64,000 nt of DNA from Chloroflexota bacterium (GTDB lineage: Bacteria; Chloroflexota; Anaerolineae; Aggregatilineales; Phototrophicaceae): the NCBI GenBank assembly GCA_026708115.1, contig JAPOVL010000034.1:1-64000 (forward strand), read 5' to 3'. The stretch's first letter is position 1; each line of letters opens with the position of its first letter. Made by a program: the position numbers and the translations under genes. This document shows, piece by piece, positions 1 to 10,132 of this stretch. The notes beneath the pieces were generated by a model that made no database searches, was not told where the DNA came from, and saw only the letters and a list, made by a program, of their open reading frames with translations.

Positions 1-145
1 CTTGATGATTCTTTCTTATTGCAACTGCTATCTCAAATTTGAAGCGATTGCCCTGACCCGCTGGGCAAATTGCCGGGGCAAATCGCAGCGAAGGGTCGAC
101 AAGTCTGCTGTCTAGCGAGATTCACCGCTCGGTGGTAGTATTGCA
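1..145. other. Upstream region of rex
   Basis: No gene is visible in these first bases, although a gene could end just outside the window. The stretch ends at the Rex-like operator. I could not pick a convincing -35/-10 pair for rex; TAGTAT at 136-141 is the only passable -10 candidate. Confidence 0.4.
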
Positions 146-163
146 TTGTAGAAAGTTTCACAA
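146..163. promoter_or_regulatory. Candidate Rex operator, autoregulatory
   Basis: The sequence TTGTAGAAAGTTTCACAA matches the Rex operator consensus TTGTGAAANNTTTCACAA at all but two fixed positions; the right half-site is perfect. It ends 26 bp before the rex start codon. Autoregulation of rex is common in bacteria. Seen: the motif and its position. Inferred: function. Confidence 0.75.
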
Positions 164-189
164 ACGAGCTGGCTGGGATAGACAACTAT

Positions 190-825
190 ATGTTGGCGAA
201 GTCGTCGGAAAACATTCCTGACATCGTGATTGGGCGCTTGCCACTGTATCTGCGGGCCTTGCGCCGCTTGCAACAAGAGGAAAAAGACGTCACGTCGTCG
301 CATGAGTTGGGCAAACGCCTCGATATCAGTTCGGCGCAGATACGCAAGGATTTGTCTCACTTTGGCGGATTTGGCAAACAAGGCACCGGCTACCGTATCG
401 AGTACCTGATCGAAAAGCTGCAAGACGTTTTGCAAGTAAACCAAGAATGGATGGTAGTTGTCGTCGGCGCGGGCAATCTCGGCATCGCCATATCGCGATA
501 TCGCGGTTTTCAAGACAGAGGTTTTCGCATCGCCCACCTGTTTGACGTCAGCCCGCAAAAGATCGGACTGGCAATTGACGAGTTCGTCGTGAAACCAATA
601 GCGGATCTGAACAAGACGATACGCGATGAAGGCATCAAGATTGCCATGCTTGCGGTACCTGCCGAACATGCCCAGTCTGTGGCCGATCAACTGGTCGATG
701 CCGGTGTCCAGGCGATTTTGAACTACGCCCCGATCAACATCACCGTGCCATCAAGCGTGCAGATCCAATACATTGATCCCGTCACGCACTTGCAGCACAT
801 GACCTACTACCTCAACGAAGGCTGA
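190..825 (+). CDS. rex: Redox-sensing transcriptional repressor Rex
   Basis: Rex is a cytoplasmic homodimer that senses the NADH/NAD+ ratio and releases DNA when NADH is high. The 211 residues fit the family length. The N-terminal winged helix carries the signature SSAQIRKDLSHFG (about 47-59) followed by GFGKQGTGYRIEYL. The Rossmann half starts with VVVGAGNLG (about 93-101), and the usual C-terminal IQYIDPV helix follows. The family normally has Glu in 'FGEFGK', where this protein has Gly ('FGGFGK'). The ATG at 190 is the first start downstream of the operator at 146-163. The next gene is convergent, so rex is monocistronic. A second Rex-like site lies in the atpA promoter, which suggests that one target is ATP synthase. 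Confidence 0.95.
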   Translation: MLAKSSENIPDIVIGRLPLYLRALRRLQQEEKDVTSSHELGKRLDISSAQIRKDLSHFGGFGKQGTGYRIEYLIEKLQDVLQVNQEWMVVVVGAGNLGIAISRYRGFQDRGFRIAHLFDVSPQKIGLAIDEFVVKPIADLNKTIRDEGIKIAMLAVPAEHAQSVADQLVDAGVQAILNYAPINITVPSSVQIQYIDPVTHLQHMTYYLNEG

Positions 826-858
826 GGCATATCGCTTGCAGGACAGCCTTGAGAGACT

Positions 859-1001
859 CTATTGAAAATCATGAATTACAGCCAATCCCGGACAGTGTCC
901 TGTAAATGCGAAAGATCATAACGGACCAAGATAGCTCTGTAAAGCTCCCCCTCCCTGATGCTTCGGGGAGGGGGCCGGGGGGTGGGGTAGAATTTCAATA
1001 G
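859..1001 (+). repeat. Family B MITE-like repeat, copy B1
   Basis: About 143 bp bounded by an inverted repeat, CTATTGAAAAT at 859-869 and GAATTTCAATAG at 990-1001. The interior has a C-rich arm (CTCCCCCTCCCTG) and a G-rich arm (GGGGAGGGGGCCGGGG) that can fold back. It shares long stretches with the copy at 50761-50975. It fills the gap between the convergent rex and mreB genes and may act as a transcription barrier (inference). Confidence 0.75.
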
Positions 1002-1063
1002 TGCCTTGAGAGTCCGCCAGTGCCGATTGGCCCGGCCTCGCCCGCGTCCTGCATTGCCGGCTC

Positions 1064-2074
1064 TCAAAAATAATTGGTCTGCGCCAAGCGTCTGAGGATA
1101 GCGGGGTCTTCCAACGCCCGTCCACAGCCAACGACCACGTTTATCAAAGGGTTGTCAGCGCGATAGACTGGTACGCCGGTTTCTTGGGTCAAAAACGTGT
1201 CAACGCCGCGCAACAATGCGCCGCCCCCGCTCAGGACAATGCCGCGATCGATGATATCGGATGAAAGCTCTGGTGGTGTCGTTGCCAGCACCGCTTTGAC
1301 AACTGCCGCAATCTGTCCCAGTGGTTCGGCCAACGCTTCCACCACCTCGCCGGTGGTGACGCGTACCGTGCGCGGCAAGCCGGTCACGTTGTCGCGCCCT
1401 TGGATTTCCATTGTCATCTCTTGAGGCTGGTCCACCGCTGCGCCAATCTGTATCTTGATCGACTCCGCAGTCGGCTGTCCGATAGTCAAGTTGTACTTGC
1501 GCCGGACGTAACTCATGATGCCGTCATCCAGCCGTAAACCGCCAACCCGTCCGCTTTCCGCCCGAACAATGTTATTCATTGTCAGTACCGCGGCTTCAGT
1601 AATGCCGCCCCCGATGTTAACAACCATGCCGCCTGCCGGGGTGCCTACCGGCAATCCAGCCCCCAGCGCCGATGCCATCGGCTCCCACATCAGTTGAACT
1701 TCGCGCGCGCCGGCGGTGAGGATTGCCTCCCGGACCGCGCGTCTCTCGACGCTGGTGGCGCCATAGGGAACCGAAACCATCACTGACGGCCGGAAGAGGC
1801 GCATACGACCGGCGATTTTGCCGAAAAAATATTCCAGCATGGCCTCGGTGACTTCGTAGTCGGCAATCACGCCGTTCTGTAGCGGCCGCATAACCTGAAT
1901 ATCCTCGTCGTCCACCCTGCCCAGCATTTCGCGAGCCGGTTGACCGAAATCGACGATGCGCTCTTCTTCCGCTAACAAGGCGACGAGTGAGGGTTCTTGC
2001 AGTACGATTCGTCCGCCGTCATAAATGAGAACGTTGACCGTACCCAGGTCAACACCCAAGCGTTTGCCTAACAA
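1064..2074 (-). CDS. mreB: Rod shape-determining protein MreB
   Basis: This is a bacterial actin that forms membrane-associated filaments guiding cell-wall synthesis. At 336 residues it has the typical MreB length. The phosphate-1 loop is VDLGTVN near residue 8 (usually IDLGTANT), the family block VSVPYGATSVERRAV follows near 100, phosphate-2 is NIGGGITEAAV near 155, and the adenosine loop is VLSGGGALLRG near 285. The start is TTG at 2074 because GGAG lies five bases upstream; no ATG is near. No mreC or mreD is adjacent, so this may be a stand-alone MreB/Mbl paralogue. It lies downstream of the atp genes, separated by a terminator. Confidence 0.9.
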   Translation of the reverse strand: MLGKRLGVDLGTVNVLIYDGGRIVLQEPSLVALLAEEERIVDFGQPAREMLGRVDDEDIQVMRPLQNGVIADYEVTEAMLEYFFGKIAGRMRLFRPSVMVSVPYGATSVERRAVREAILTAGAREVQLMWEPMASALGAGLPVGTPAGGMVVNIGGGITEAAVLTMNNIVRAESGRVGGLRLDDGIMSYVRRKYNLTIGQPTAESIKIQIGAAVDQPQEMTMEIQGRDNVTGLPRTVRVTTGEVVEALAEPLGQIAAVVKAVLATTPPELSSDIIDRGIVLSGGGALLRGVDTFLTQETGVPVYRADNPLINVVVGCGRALEDPAILRRLAQTNYF

Positions 2075-2247
2075 TGAATCTCCAGGTCACTCTTTTTTCC
2101 GCGTGGCGTCTGCATATCCATTCTACATAGAAGACAGTTCTTGCGCAAAGCAAGAGCAACATTTCCGCGTGCGGCTCTTTTCGCGTGGGCGCCACAGTGT
2201 GCATGGACAGCGCATGCCAGGTCTGCGCGGTCGGCGCGGCCGCCCGC

Positions 2248-2287
2248 AACAAAAGACGCCCGAGCGCCTGTCACGGCATCGGGCGTC
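2248..2287 (-). terminator. Rho-independent terminator of the atpAGDC operon
   Basis: On the minus strand, GACGCCCGA pairs with TCGGGCGTC (9 bp, 15-nt loop; plus-strand arms 2255-2263 and 2279-2287) and is followed by TCTTTTGTTG. It sits about 35 bp after the atpC stop codon. Confidence 0.7.
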
Positions 2288-2321
2288 GTCTAATTCCTTT
2301 ACTTTGGAAACCTGTGAGAGC

Positions 2322-2774
2322 TTAGATTTCTTCCGCGTCCTCGTCGATGATTCGCAGCATCGATCCGCGACTGCGTACTTTTTGGCTTATGCGGACGGCC
2401 AGATTGGCGCGTCGCAGCGCCAGCTCGGCCTGTCGATTGTCCGCGCCGGGCGGACCGTCTTCCAGGATCATGCGAGCGCGCTCACGAGCCTCCTGCGCTT
2501 TCTCCAAATCAAGCGCATAAGAAGACTCTGCCAGGTCAGCGAGCACCACCACTTTGTCCGGGCGCACGTCAACCACCCCGCCATAGATGGCGAATCGTTC
2601 TTCCGCTTCGCCTTTACGCACCACAAGCTCGCCAAACGAGAGCGTTGTCAATACCGGGGCGTGATTGGGTAGCACGCCCATTTCACCTTCGACCGCCGGT
2701 ACGATAACGATGTCGGCCTCCGGCTCGTCGAAAATCTTCGCTTCTTGTGTCACCAGTTCAATGTGAATCGGCAT
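2322..2774 (-). CDS. atpC: ATP synthase F1 epsilon subunit
   Basis: Epsilon subunit of the F1 central stalk, which couples rotation to the c-ring and can inhibit hydrolysis. The N-terminal beta-sandwich begins MPIHIELVTQEAKIF and carries the family block GEMGVLPNHAPVLT. The C-terminal part is the helical hairpin with the AxxRA pattern. At about 150 residues it is slightly longer than usual because of an acidic tail ending DEDAEEI. I chose the second of two adjacent ATG codons because GGGAG lies five bases before it; an upstream GTG at 2786 would overlap that Shine-Dalgarno. It follows atpD by a short gap and is the last gene of the operon. Confidence 0.95.
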   Translation of the reverse strand: MPIHIELVTQEAKIFDEPEADIVIVPAVEGEMGVLPNHAPVLTTLSFGELVVRKGEAEERFAIYGGVVDVRPDKVVVLADLAESSYALDLEKAQEARERARMILEDGPPGADNRQAELALRRANLAVRISQKVRSRGSMLRIIDEDAEEI

Positions 2775-2790
2775 CATCGCTCCCACTTCG

Positions 2791-4263
<1,473 letters not shown>

Positions 4264-4267
4264 CTAA

Positions 4268-5236
4268 CTACACATCCTGCAATTGTTTGCTGCCGTCAAA
4301 AATGTCCTCAATGTCCGCGCTTGATTTATCAATCGCTTGTTGCAAGGCGTTGGCGCCCCCAACGATATCAAGAATTTCTGCCGTGATAGAAGCCTGCCGG
4401 GCTTTATTGTATTGCAAGGTGAGATCCGCGGTCAGTTGTGTGGCGTTGTCAGTGGCGTTCTTCATCGCCGCCATACGCGCGGCATGTTCGCTCGCCTGCG
4501 CTTCCAGCAAAGCTTGATAAAGCTGCAATTCGGTGAAGCGCGGCACGATTTCGTCTACCACTGCTGTCGCGCTTGGCTCATAATCGTAATTCTGGATGCC
4601 CCCGCTGACGGCTGCCACATCCTTGACATATTCGGCCGCTACTTGTTGGGCGATGGTATCGGTGGTCAGCGGCAGCCAGCCCAAGACCGCCGGCCGCTGC
4701 GCCAGCATGTTGATGAAATCGGTATAGGCGATCAGGACTTCGTCCGCTTCGCCGTCGAGATACGCGTCCATGGCGATGCGCGCGATCGGACTAATGTCCG
4801 TAATCTTTGGTTCCGCCGGCATGTCGCTGAAGGAAGCCACGATATTGGCGCCGGCGCGCGCGAGCGAATCGCGACCCTTGCGGCCAACCGTCACATAATC
4901 GACCGGCTTGCCGAGCCTGGCCGCGAAGCGTTGCGCAACGCGCAGGATATTCGTATTGTACGCGCCCGCCAGCCCGCGGTCAGACGTGATCACCACGACC
5001 AGAACGCGGTTGACCTCTTCGCGGGATGTCAGCAGCGGATGAAGCGGCAAACTCTTGCTGGCCGCTTGAATGTTAACCAAGATTTCCCAGGCTTTTTCGG
5101 CGAAGGCGCGGCTCGCCAGCACCCGCGCTTGCGCCCGCCGAACGCGTGATGCCGAGACCGCTTCCAGTGCCCGCGTGATTTGCGCGATGTTCCTGACGCT
5201 GCGTATGCGGTTCTTGACTTCTCTCAGTGTCGCCAT
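4268..5236 (-). CDS. atpG: ATP synthase F1 gamma subunit
   Basis: Gamma subunit, the rotating central shaft of F1. The N-terminal helix ATLREVKNRIRSVRNIAQITRA and the segment VVVITSDRGLAGAYN near residue 85 are diagnostic. The C-terminal helix contains NATDNATQLTADLTLQYNKARQ, with the conserved 'ITAEILDIVGGANAL' just after it. At 322 residues it is about 30 longer than typical; the extra length lies in the middle and in a short tail ending KQLQDV. The ATG follows GGAGACGC. It is separated from atpA by a short gap and from atpD by a partial family A repeat. Confidence 0.96.
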   Translation of the reverse strand: MATLREVKNRIRSVRNIAQITRALEAVSASRVRRAQARVLASRAFAEKAWEILVNIQAASKSLPLHPLLTSREEVNRVLVVVITSDRGLAGAYNTNILRVAQRFAARLGKPVDYVTVGRKGRDSLARAGANIVASFSDMPAEPKITDISPIARIAMDAYLDGEADEVLIAYTDFINMLAQRPAVLGWLPLTTDTIAQQVAAEYVKDVAAVSGGIQNYDYEPSATAVVDEIVPRFTELQLYQALLEAQASEHAARMAAMKNATDNATQLTADLTLQYNKARQASITAEILDIVGGANALQQAIDKSSADIEDIFDGSKQLQDV

Positions 5237-5268
5237 CTAGCGTCTCCTTTTGCCGTCAATCGGTGACA

Positions 5269-6774
5269 CTAGTTCCAGGTCTCGTTGAATGTGCCGATCG
5301 CTTGATCCAGTTTTTCCTGGACTTGCTCTGCGACCTTTTCATTGCTGTTTTCCCGAATGAACGCGCCCACTTCGGCGAACTGCGTCCGGTACGTGCGCAA
5401 GAATTCTTCCTTCCAGGCGATCATTCTCTCCACCGGCACATCATCGGTCAAACCGCCCGTGCCGGCATAAGTCAAGGCAACTTGTTCATCCAGCGACAGC
5501 GTCTGATACTGCACCTGCTTGAACAATTCAGTCAAGCGCATGCCGCGGTCCAGTTGCTGCTGAGTCGCCTTGTCCAGGTTGGAGCCAAACTGGGCGAAGG
5601 CCGCCAGGTCGCGGAATTGCGCCATCTGCAGCTTCAGACCACCGGCGACATCCTTCATCGCCCGCGTCTGCGCCGCGCTGCCAACGCGGCTCACGCTGAT
5701 GCCCGTATTCAACGCGGGACGCAAACCGGCATTGAAGAGATCGGATTCAAGATAGATCTGACCATCTGTGATAGAAATGACATTGGTGGGAATAAAGGCC
5801 GAAACATCGCCCAGCAAGGTCTCGATAATGGGCAAGGCAGTCAAACTGCCGCCCCCGCGTTCGTCGCTGAGTTGCGCGGCGCGCTCCAGCAAGCGGCTAT
5901 GCAAATAGAAAACATCGCCCGGGAAGGCTTCACGGCCGGGCGGGCGTCGCATCAGCAGCGAAACCTGGCGATAGGCGTTGGCATGTTTGGAAAGATCGTC
6001 GTAAATGACCAACGCGTCCTTCCCGTTTTCCATGAACCATTCGCCGATGGCACAGCCCGCATAGGGCGCCATATACTGCAATGCCGCCGCGTCCGACGCC
6101 GAAGCCACGACGATTGTCGTGTAATCCATGGCCCCTTCCTGTTCCAGCGTCTCCCGTATCCGCGCGACCTCGCCGCGGCGCTTGCCCACCGCGACATAAA
6201 TACAGTACATGTCTTCGCCACGCTGGTTGACGATAGTATCCAGAGCCACGGCGGTCTTGCCGGTCTGGCGATCCCCAATGATTAACTCCCGCTGCCCGCG
6301 CCCGATCGGAATCATGGTGTCAATGGCGAGGATGCCCGTCTGGACGGGACGGTCGACGCTGCGGCGTTCCATCACGCCCGGGGCAATCCGCTCAATATTG
6401 TAATACTCATCGAATTGAACCGGACCGCGTCCGTCAATCGGCTGTCCCAGGGCGTCGACCACCCGCCCTACCATGCCCATGCCAACAGGCACGGAAGCAA
6501 TACGTCCCAAAGCGCTTACGCTGTCGCCTTCCTGAATATCATCGTAGGCGCCCATGATGATAATGCCGACATTGTCCTTTTCGAGATTGAAGGAGATGCC
6601 GGCCACGCCGTTCTCGAACTGGACAAGCTCGTTGTATCGAACATTTGCCAAGCCGGAAATGCGGGCGATGCCGTCCCCGACTTCCTCGACATAACCCACT
6701 TCAACGGATTCGAGCTCGCTCAGCTCAAAATCTTTGATCTGCTCGAGAATTGAATCATAAATATTGTCTGCCAT
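5269..6774 (-). CDS. atpA: ATP synthase F1 alpha subunit
   Basis: Non-catalytic nucleotide-binding subunit of F1. The Walker A loop is GDRQTGKTA near residue 170, followed by [11 protein letters not shown] and the Walker B region [13 protein letters not shown]. The alpha signature [17 protein letters not shown] appears here as [18 protein letters not shown]. The 501 residues fit the family. AAGGAG lies nine bases before the ATG. This is the first gene of an atpA-G-D-C block: the usual upstream genes for a, c, b and delta are not present, and proC lies upstream instead. The promoter about 130 bp upstream overlaps a Rex-like palindrome. Confidence 0.97.
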   Translation of the reverse strand: MADNIYDSILEQIKDFELSELESVEVGYVEEVGDGIARISGLANVRYNELVQFENGVAGISFNLEKDNVGIIIMGAYDDIQEGDSVSALGRIASVPVGMGMVGRVVDALGQPIDGRGPVQFDEYYNIERIAPGVMERRSVDRPVQTGILAIDTMIPIGRGQRELIIGDRQTGKTAVALDTIVNQRGEDMYCIYVAVGKRRGEVARIRETLEQEGAMDYTTIVVASASDAAALQYMAPYAGCAIGEWFMENGKDALVIYDDLSKHANAYRQVSLLMRRPPGREAFPGDVFYLHSRLLERAAQLSDERGGGSLTALPIIETLLGDVSAFIPTNVISITDGQIYLESDLFNAGLRPALNTGISVSRVGSAAQTRAMKDVAGGLKLQMAQFRDLAAFAQFGSNLDKATQQQLDRGMRLTELFKQVQYQTLSLDEQVALTYAGTGGLTDDVPVERMIAWKEEFLRTYRTQFAEVGAFIRENSNEKVAEQVQEKLDQAIGTFNETWN

Positions 6775-6905
6775 TCAAACAGGCTCCTTGATCTTCGTCT
6801 TACGCTCTTGCAATCCTCTCAGGCGCCAACGATCGAAAAGGCCGGCGCGGCGCCCTGTCCTGCCGTCCTTCGGCCCGCAGGGGAAACAAAAGCCAACATG
6901 TCGAC

Positions 6906-6934
6906 ATTGTAACCCAAGGCCGCGCATTTGTCCA
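6906..6934 (-). promoter_or_regulatory. Predicted sigma-70-type promoter of atpAGDC
   Basis: On the minus strand, TGGACA (plus 6929-6934) and TACAAT (plus 6906-6911) are separated by 17 bp; each hexamer matches the consensus at five of six positions. The predicted transcript would have a leader of about 125 nt. Confidence 0.6.
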
Positions 6935-6948
6935 TATTTTCACAAATG
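6925..6948. promoter_or_regulatory. Candidate Rex operator over the atpA -35 box
   Basis: A palindrome with arms CATTTGT (6925-6931) and ACAAATG (6942-6948). The inner 18 bp (6928-6945) has the intact half-site TTTCACAA and the outer TTGT of the other half, so three of 16 fixed positions differ from TTGTGAAANNTTTCACAA. It covers the predicted -35 hexamer, as expected for a repressor site. Confidence 0.6.
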
Positions 6949-7060
6949 GATTTTACCCTGCCTCGGGGACTTGGCCATCTGCTCCCGATCAACAAGCTCT
7001 CCGCTCATAGCTTGCCCGGCCACAGGCCATCTGATAATCACCCGCAGCTTCTGCGCAAAA

Positions 7061-7885
7061 TCAGTCGTCTTTCGCGCCCAATTCCTGGGAACGCCGATAA
7101 GCCGACCAAACGCCTTTGGACAGGACAGTGCGCAATCCCCCCTTGTCCATCTCGTACAGAGCCGCCGCGGTCGTCCCGCCCGGGCTGGTTACTTGGTTGC
7201 GTAACTCCGCCGGGTGCAAGCCCGATCGCCGCGCATACTCCACGGAACCCGCTAAGGTCTGCGTGACCAGTTGCTCGGCGTCCCGCCGCGAGAATCCCAT
7301 GTGTACCCCGGCATCGATCAAGGATTCCATGAACATGAAAACATAAGCGGGCCCCGATCCGCTCAGCGCCGTCGCCATGTCCAGGAAGCGCTCGTCACCC
7401 GCGAATATCTGCTCGCCCATGGCCCCCAAGAGCAACTCGGTTTGTCGCCTTTGCTCCGGTCCCACGTCCGGCGTCGCCGTCCAAACAGTGATGCCTTCGC
7501 CAATTTGACCCGGCGTATTGGGCATGGAACGAACGACCCGGCCATTGCACAAGTTATCCGTGATTGTCTTCAAGGGAACGCCGGCAACGATGCTCACAAT
7601 CAATGCAACATCATCGACCTGACCGCGCAATTCCGGCAAAACCTTGCCCATAACCTGCGGTTTGACCGACAGGACCAGGACGTTCGCCTCGCGAGCGGCT
7701 AGCTGGTTATCGGTGCTGCAGCGAATCCCGTATTGATCGCACATCTCGTCCAGGCGCGACTGGTTCGGGTCGGCAGCCATGATGTTTTCGGGCGATACCA
7801 ATTCCTGGTACAGCAATCCCTTGATCATGGCCTTGCCCATCACGCCTGCCCCAATAAACGATATGGTCTCTCCGTTGAATGCCAT
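7061..7885 (-). CDS. proC: Pyrroline-5-carboxylate reductase
   Basis: Catalyses the last step of proline synthesis, NAD(P)H-dependent reduction of pyrroline-5-carboxylate. The Rossmann start FIGAGVMGKAMIKGL is at about 10-24. VLSVKPQVMGKVL (about 71-83) and RSMPNTPGQIGEG (about 118-130) are family blocks. The C-terminal signature ALSGSGPAYVFMFMESLIDAG near 168 and the segment QVTSPGGTTAAALYEMDKGG identify ProC. The 274 residues are typical. AAGGTG precedes the ATG. It follows the acetyltransferase gene by about 20 bp and is probably cotranscribed with it and the SDR gene. Confidence 0.96.
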   Translation of the reverse strand: MAFNGETISFIGAGVMGKAMIKGLLYQELVSPENIMAADPNQSRLDEMCDQYGIRCSTDNQLAAREANVLVLSVKPQVMGKVLPELRGQVDDVALIVSIVAGVPLKTITDNLCNGRVVRSMPNTPGQIGEGITVWTATPDVGPEQRRQTELLLGAMGEQIFAGDERFLDMATALSGSGPAYVFMFMESLIDAGVHMGFSRRDAEQLVTQTLAGSVEYARRSGLHPAELRNQVTSPGGTTAAALYEMDKGGLRTVLSKGVWSAYRRSQELGAKDD

Positions 7886-7905
7886 TTCTTCACCTTTGTT
7901 GGCAG

Positions 7906-8778
7906 TTATCCCCGATATGCTCGCCTGTCCAGAAAATAATACGTGCGCCTTTGCCCGCCTTCAACAGCGCTTACAAAGTCACAAACAACATAGCCCGATT
8001 CTATCAGCCTTCCCATAAGCTCGCGTATGTGCAAACGCCAGCGGCGCGCGACTGCCGGGGCATGTTCGTCAAGATGCCGAATATCTGACGGAATCTCAAC
8101 CAGCAGGCTATCTGCCTCAGACAATTGCGGCCAGGCCCGCGTCGCCATCGCCGGGCCCGATTCCCTCATGACATTAATGATCGGCGCCCTCTCGTCCTGG
8201 CACTGCTCCAAAGTCCGTCTGCTTGGGCAACCGGCAGCGCAGGCTTCTGCTCGCTCGCCCTTCACCCGCCACTGAACGATCAAGCGATCCCCGTACAAGC
8301 TCTCGGAATCGGCATACTCGAAATAATTGACCGCGAACTGGCCAGATACCGCGCCCAGTTTTCTTAAGTTCAAGTGCGCGTTTGCCGCCAACAGCGGATC
8401 GAATGTCCAGGTTACCAGGTCAATCCCCTGCTTGACTGCGATGTCGCGTTGCGCCATCTTCAGCTTAAGGCCAATGCTTCGCCCTCTGTATTGCGGCAAG
8501 ACCAGCATCCGCTTGGACATAATCAGCAAGTTTGACGCGCTGCAATCCGCATCCGCCGCTTCCGCATCGAGGGCTGTTCCCAGGAAGCCCATAACGAAGC
8601 CGACCAATTGCGACCCGTCATAAGCGCCCAGCAAATGGCCGCCGTGATGACAAAGCGAATGCAGCATGTGGCGCGGCACCAGGTTGCTGGCGTCGTTCCC
8701 CCAATAAACCTTCTGCAGCTCGACCGCCTGGTCAAACTCCGGCGCCGACATAAGGCGCTTGATCGTTATAATTGACAT
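7906..8778 (-). CDS. GNAT-family acetyltransferase (COG3375-like)
   Basis: Predicted acyl-CoA-dependent N-acyltransferase of unknown substrate. Residues 1-170 form a GNAT-like fold: the acetyl-CoA loop is RMLVLPQYRGRSIGLKLKM near 90-108, with the following helix and the strand DLVTWTFDPLLAANAHLN. The pattern 'WTFDPL..NA.LN..KLGA' is typical of the COG3375 family. The C-terminal 100 residues hold ISDIRHLDEHAPAVARRWR-like text and look like a separate helical part. The gap to the upstream SDR gene is 18 bp and to proC about 20 bp, which suggests one operon. The substrate cannot be inferred. Confidence 0.75.
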   Translation of the reverse strand: MSIITIKRLMSAPEFDQAVELQKVYWGNDASNLVPRHMLHSLCHHGGHLLGAYDGSQLVGFVMGFLGTALDAEAADADCSASNLLIMSKRMLVLPQYRGRSIGLKLKMAQRDIAVKQGIDLVTWTFDPLLAANAHLNLRKLGAVSGQFAVNYFEYADSESLYGDRLIVQWRVKGERAEACAAGCPSRRTLEQCQDERAPIINVMRESGPAMATRAWPQLSEADSLLVEIPSDIRHLDEHAPAVARRWRLHIRELMGRLIESGYVVCDFVSAVEGGQRRTYYFLDRRAYRG

Positions 8779-8796
8779 CGTCTTGTCAAGTGTCCG

Positions 8797-9756
8797 CTAT
8801 ACCGGACGCGGACGGCGCCGGAAGGTATCGCGAAGCAAACCGACGAAGTGGCGGCGCTGCGGCAAGTAGCCCAACAAGGTGTCTTCAAAACGGCGCGGAT
8901 GGAAACCAAAATAATTGTACGTGCTGCCAAGAGGCGCCGTGCGGCTGGCGGCCAGGACATCCAACCATTGATTTGTCATCAGCGCCCGCGGCAAAATCCG
9001 GCTGTAGATCGCCGTAATCCACCGCAGCAGATAAGGCGGCACAGGAACAATTGCCCGTCGCATTCGCGTAACGCGCATGATTGTCGCGATCATATCTCGC
9101 AAGCTCAAATACTCGGGTCCGCCGATCTCCACCGTTGCGTCGACCAATTCCACCAAATCCAGGCTACGATATAGGGCTTCCACCAGATCGTCAATATAGA
9201 TCGGGTGCAGCGCTATCTCGCCGTATCCGGGCATCAAGAAAAACAAGGGATTGATCCGCAACATGCTTGCTATGTGATTGACAAAGGCGTCATCGGGCGC
9301 AAACACGACTCCGCTGCGGACGATTGTATAGGCCACGCCGCTCCCGCGCAGCAGATCTTCGACCCCGCCCTTGGCGCGATGCAAGGCGTAGGCCGACGCT
9401 CTTGCCGCCCCGATATGGCTGACGGTTATGATCCGGCCCACGCGCGCCGCCCGCGCTACCGCAACCAATACTCGCGTTCCGTCAATCTCTATCTGTTCCA
9501 AGTCCCCGGGGCGGCCCCACCACTGCGCGCTGGAAAGATGGATCACGACATGGCATCCCGTCACCGCGCGAAACAGCGCTTCTTCCTCCAGGACGCTGCC
9601 GCTAACCACTTCCGGCGCATTCGGGTGAGCTCCGTCCCAGGGCAATTGGCGCAACTGTCGTTCTGGCAGCAGGCAACGCGTCGGCAACCCTTCTCGCATC
9701 AAGCGCCGAACCAGATGCCGGCCTATCAGACCAGTCGCTCCAGTGATCAGAATCAT
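8797..9756 (-). CDS. Atypical SDR, NDUFA9-like NAD-dependent epimerase/dehydratase
   Basis: A Rossmann protein of the atypical short-chain dehydrogenase group (NmrA/NDUFA9-like). The cofactor loop ITGATGLIGRHLVRRL occupies residues 4-19. VVSGSVLEEEALFRAVTG and VIHLSSAQWWG fit the second and third strands. The segment FLMPGYGEIALHPIYIDDLVEAL (about 192-214) is the conserved 'P.h..Dv' region of this group. The Tyr-x-x-x-Lys dyad is replaced by a YALHRAKG segment near 135, so catalytic activity is uncertain. It is probably the first gene of the SDR-GNAT-proC operon. A family A repeat lies just upstream. Confidence 0.8.
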   Translation of the reverse strand: MILITGATGLIGRHLVRRLMREGLPTRCLLPERQLRQLPWDGAHPNAPEVVSGSVLEEEALFRAVTGCHVVIHLSSAQWWGRPGDLEQIEIDGTRVLVAVARAARVGRIITVSHIGAARASAYALHRAKGGVEDLLRGSGVAYTIVRSGVVFAPDDAFVNHIASMLRINPLFFLMPGYGEIALHPIYIDDLVEALYRSLDLVELVDATVEIGGPEYLSLRDMIATIMRVTRMRRAIVPVPPYLLRWITAIYSRILPRALMTNQWLDVLAASRTAPLGSTYNYFGFHPRRFEDTLLGYLPQRRHFVGLLRDTFRRRPRPV

Positions 9757-9769
9757 AAGAACTCACGAA

Positions 9770-9863
9770 CCGCTTGGCGCGTAACCGGCGAAAAGGTCGG
9801 CCGCGCTCACGCCAGAGAGTAAGCCCGCCTGTCACATGAGCGCCGCGCTTTGCATAAACAGGA
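9770..9863 (-). repeat. Family A repeat, copy A2
   Basis: Inverted copy: CGCTTGGCGCGTAACCGGCG at its left, then GCGCTCACG, GTCACATGAGCGCCGCG and GCATAAACAGGA at its right. These correspond in reverse to the parts of the copies at 33134-33240 and 49613-49720. It lies between the divergent SDR and fabF genes. Confidence 0.7.
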
Positions 9864-10132
9864 CTGAAAAGTACGAAATGCTCCCTGACCGACGTCCAAC
9901 AACCGTAGCAGGAAAGACGTATTATAGAAGCGGAAGAACAGGCTGTAAAGCGACGCGAAAGAGCGCGCCGTGTTATTATAGGCGTATAGGCTGGAGGCGC
10001 AGGCCGCGAACTACGTGTTCACAATAACTTCCGATGTCTGAGCCGATGCAGGTGAATACGGGCCAACTGCACATAGTCAACACAAGACAGGCAAGAGTAA
10101 TATGGTCATTTGAGCGACAGTCGGAGGATTCC
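9864..10132. other. Intergenic region upstream of fabF
   Basis: No gene is supported here. An open frame runs upstream from fabF to 10034, but its translation (MSEPMQVN...) does not resemble the family. Two AT-rich patches (ATTATAG at 9921 and TGTTATTATAGG at 9971) and TAATAT at 10098-10103 could be parts of promoters; none has a good -35 partner. Confidence 0.35.

Noticed and set aside
112..690. 192-residue open frame antisense to rex
   Set aside because: Rex on the other strand has all family motifs; the antisense frame has no recognisable domain and would read through the operator.
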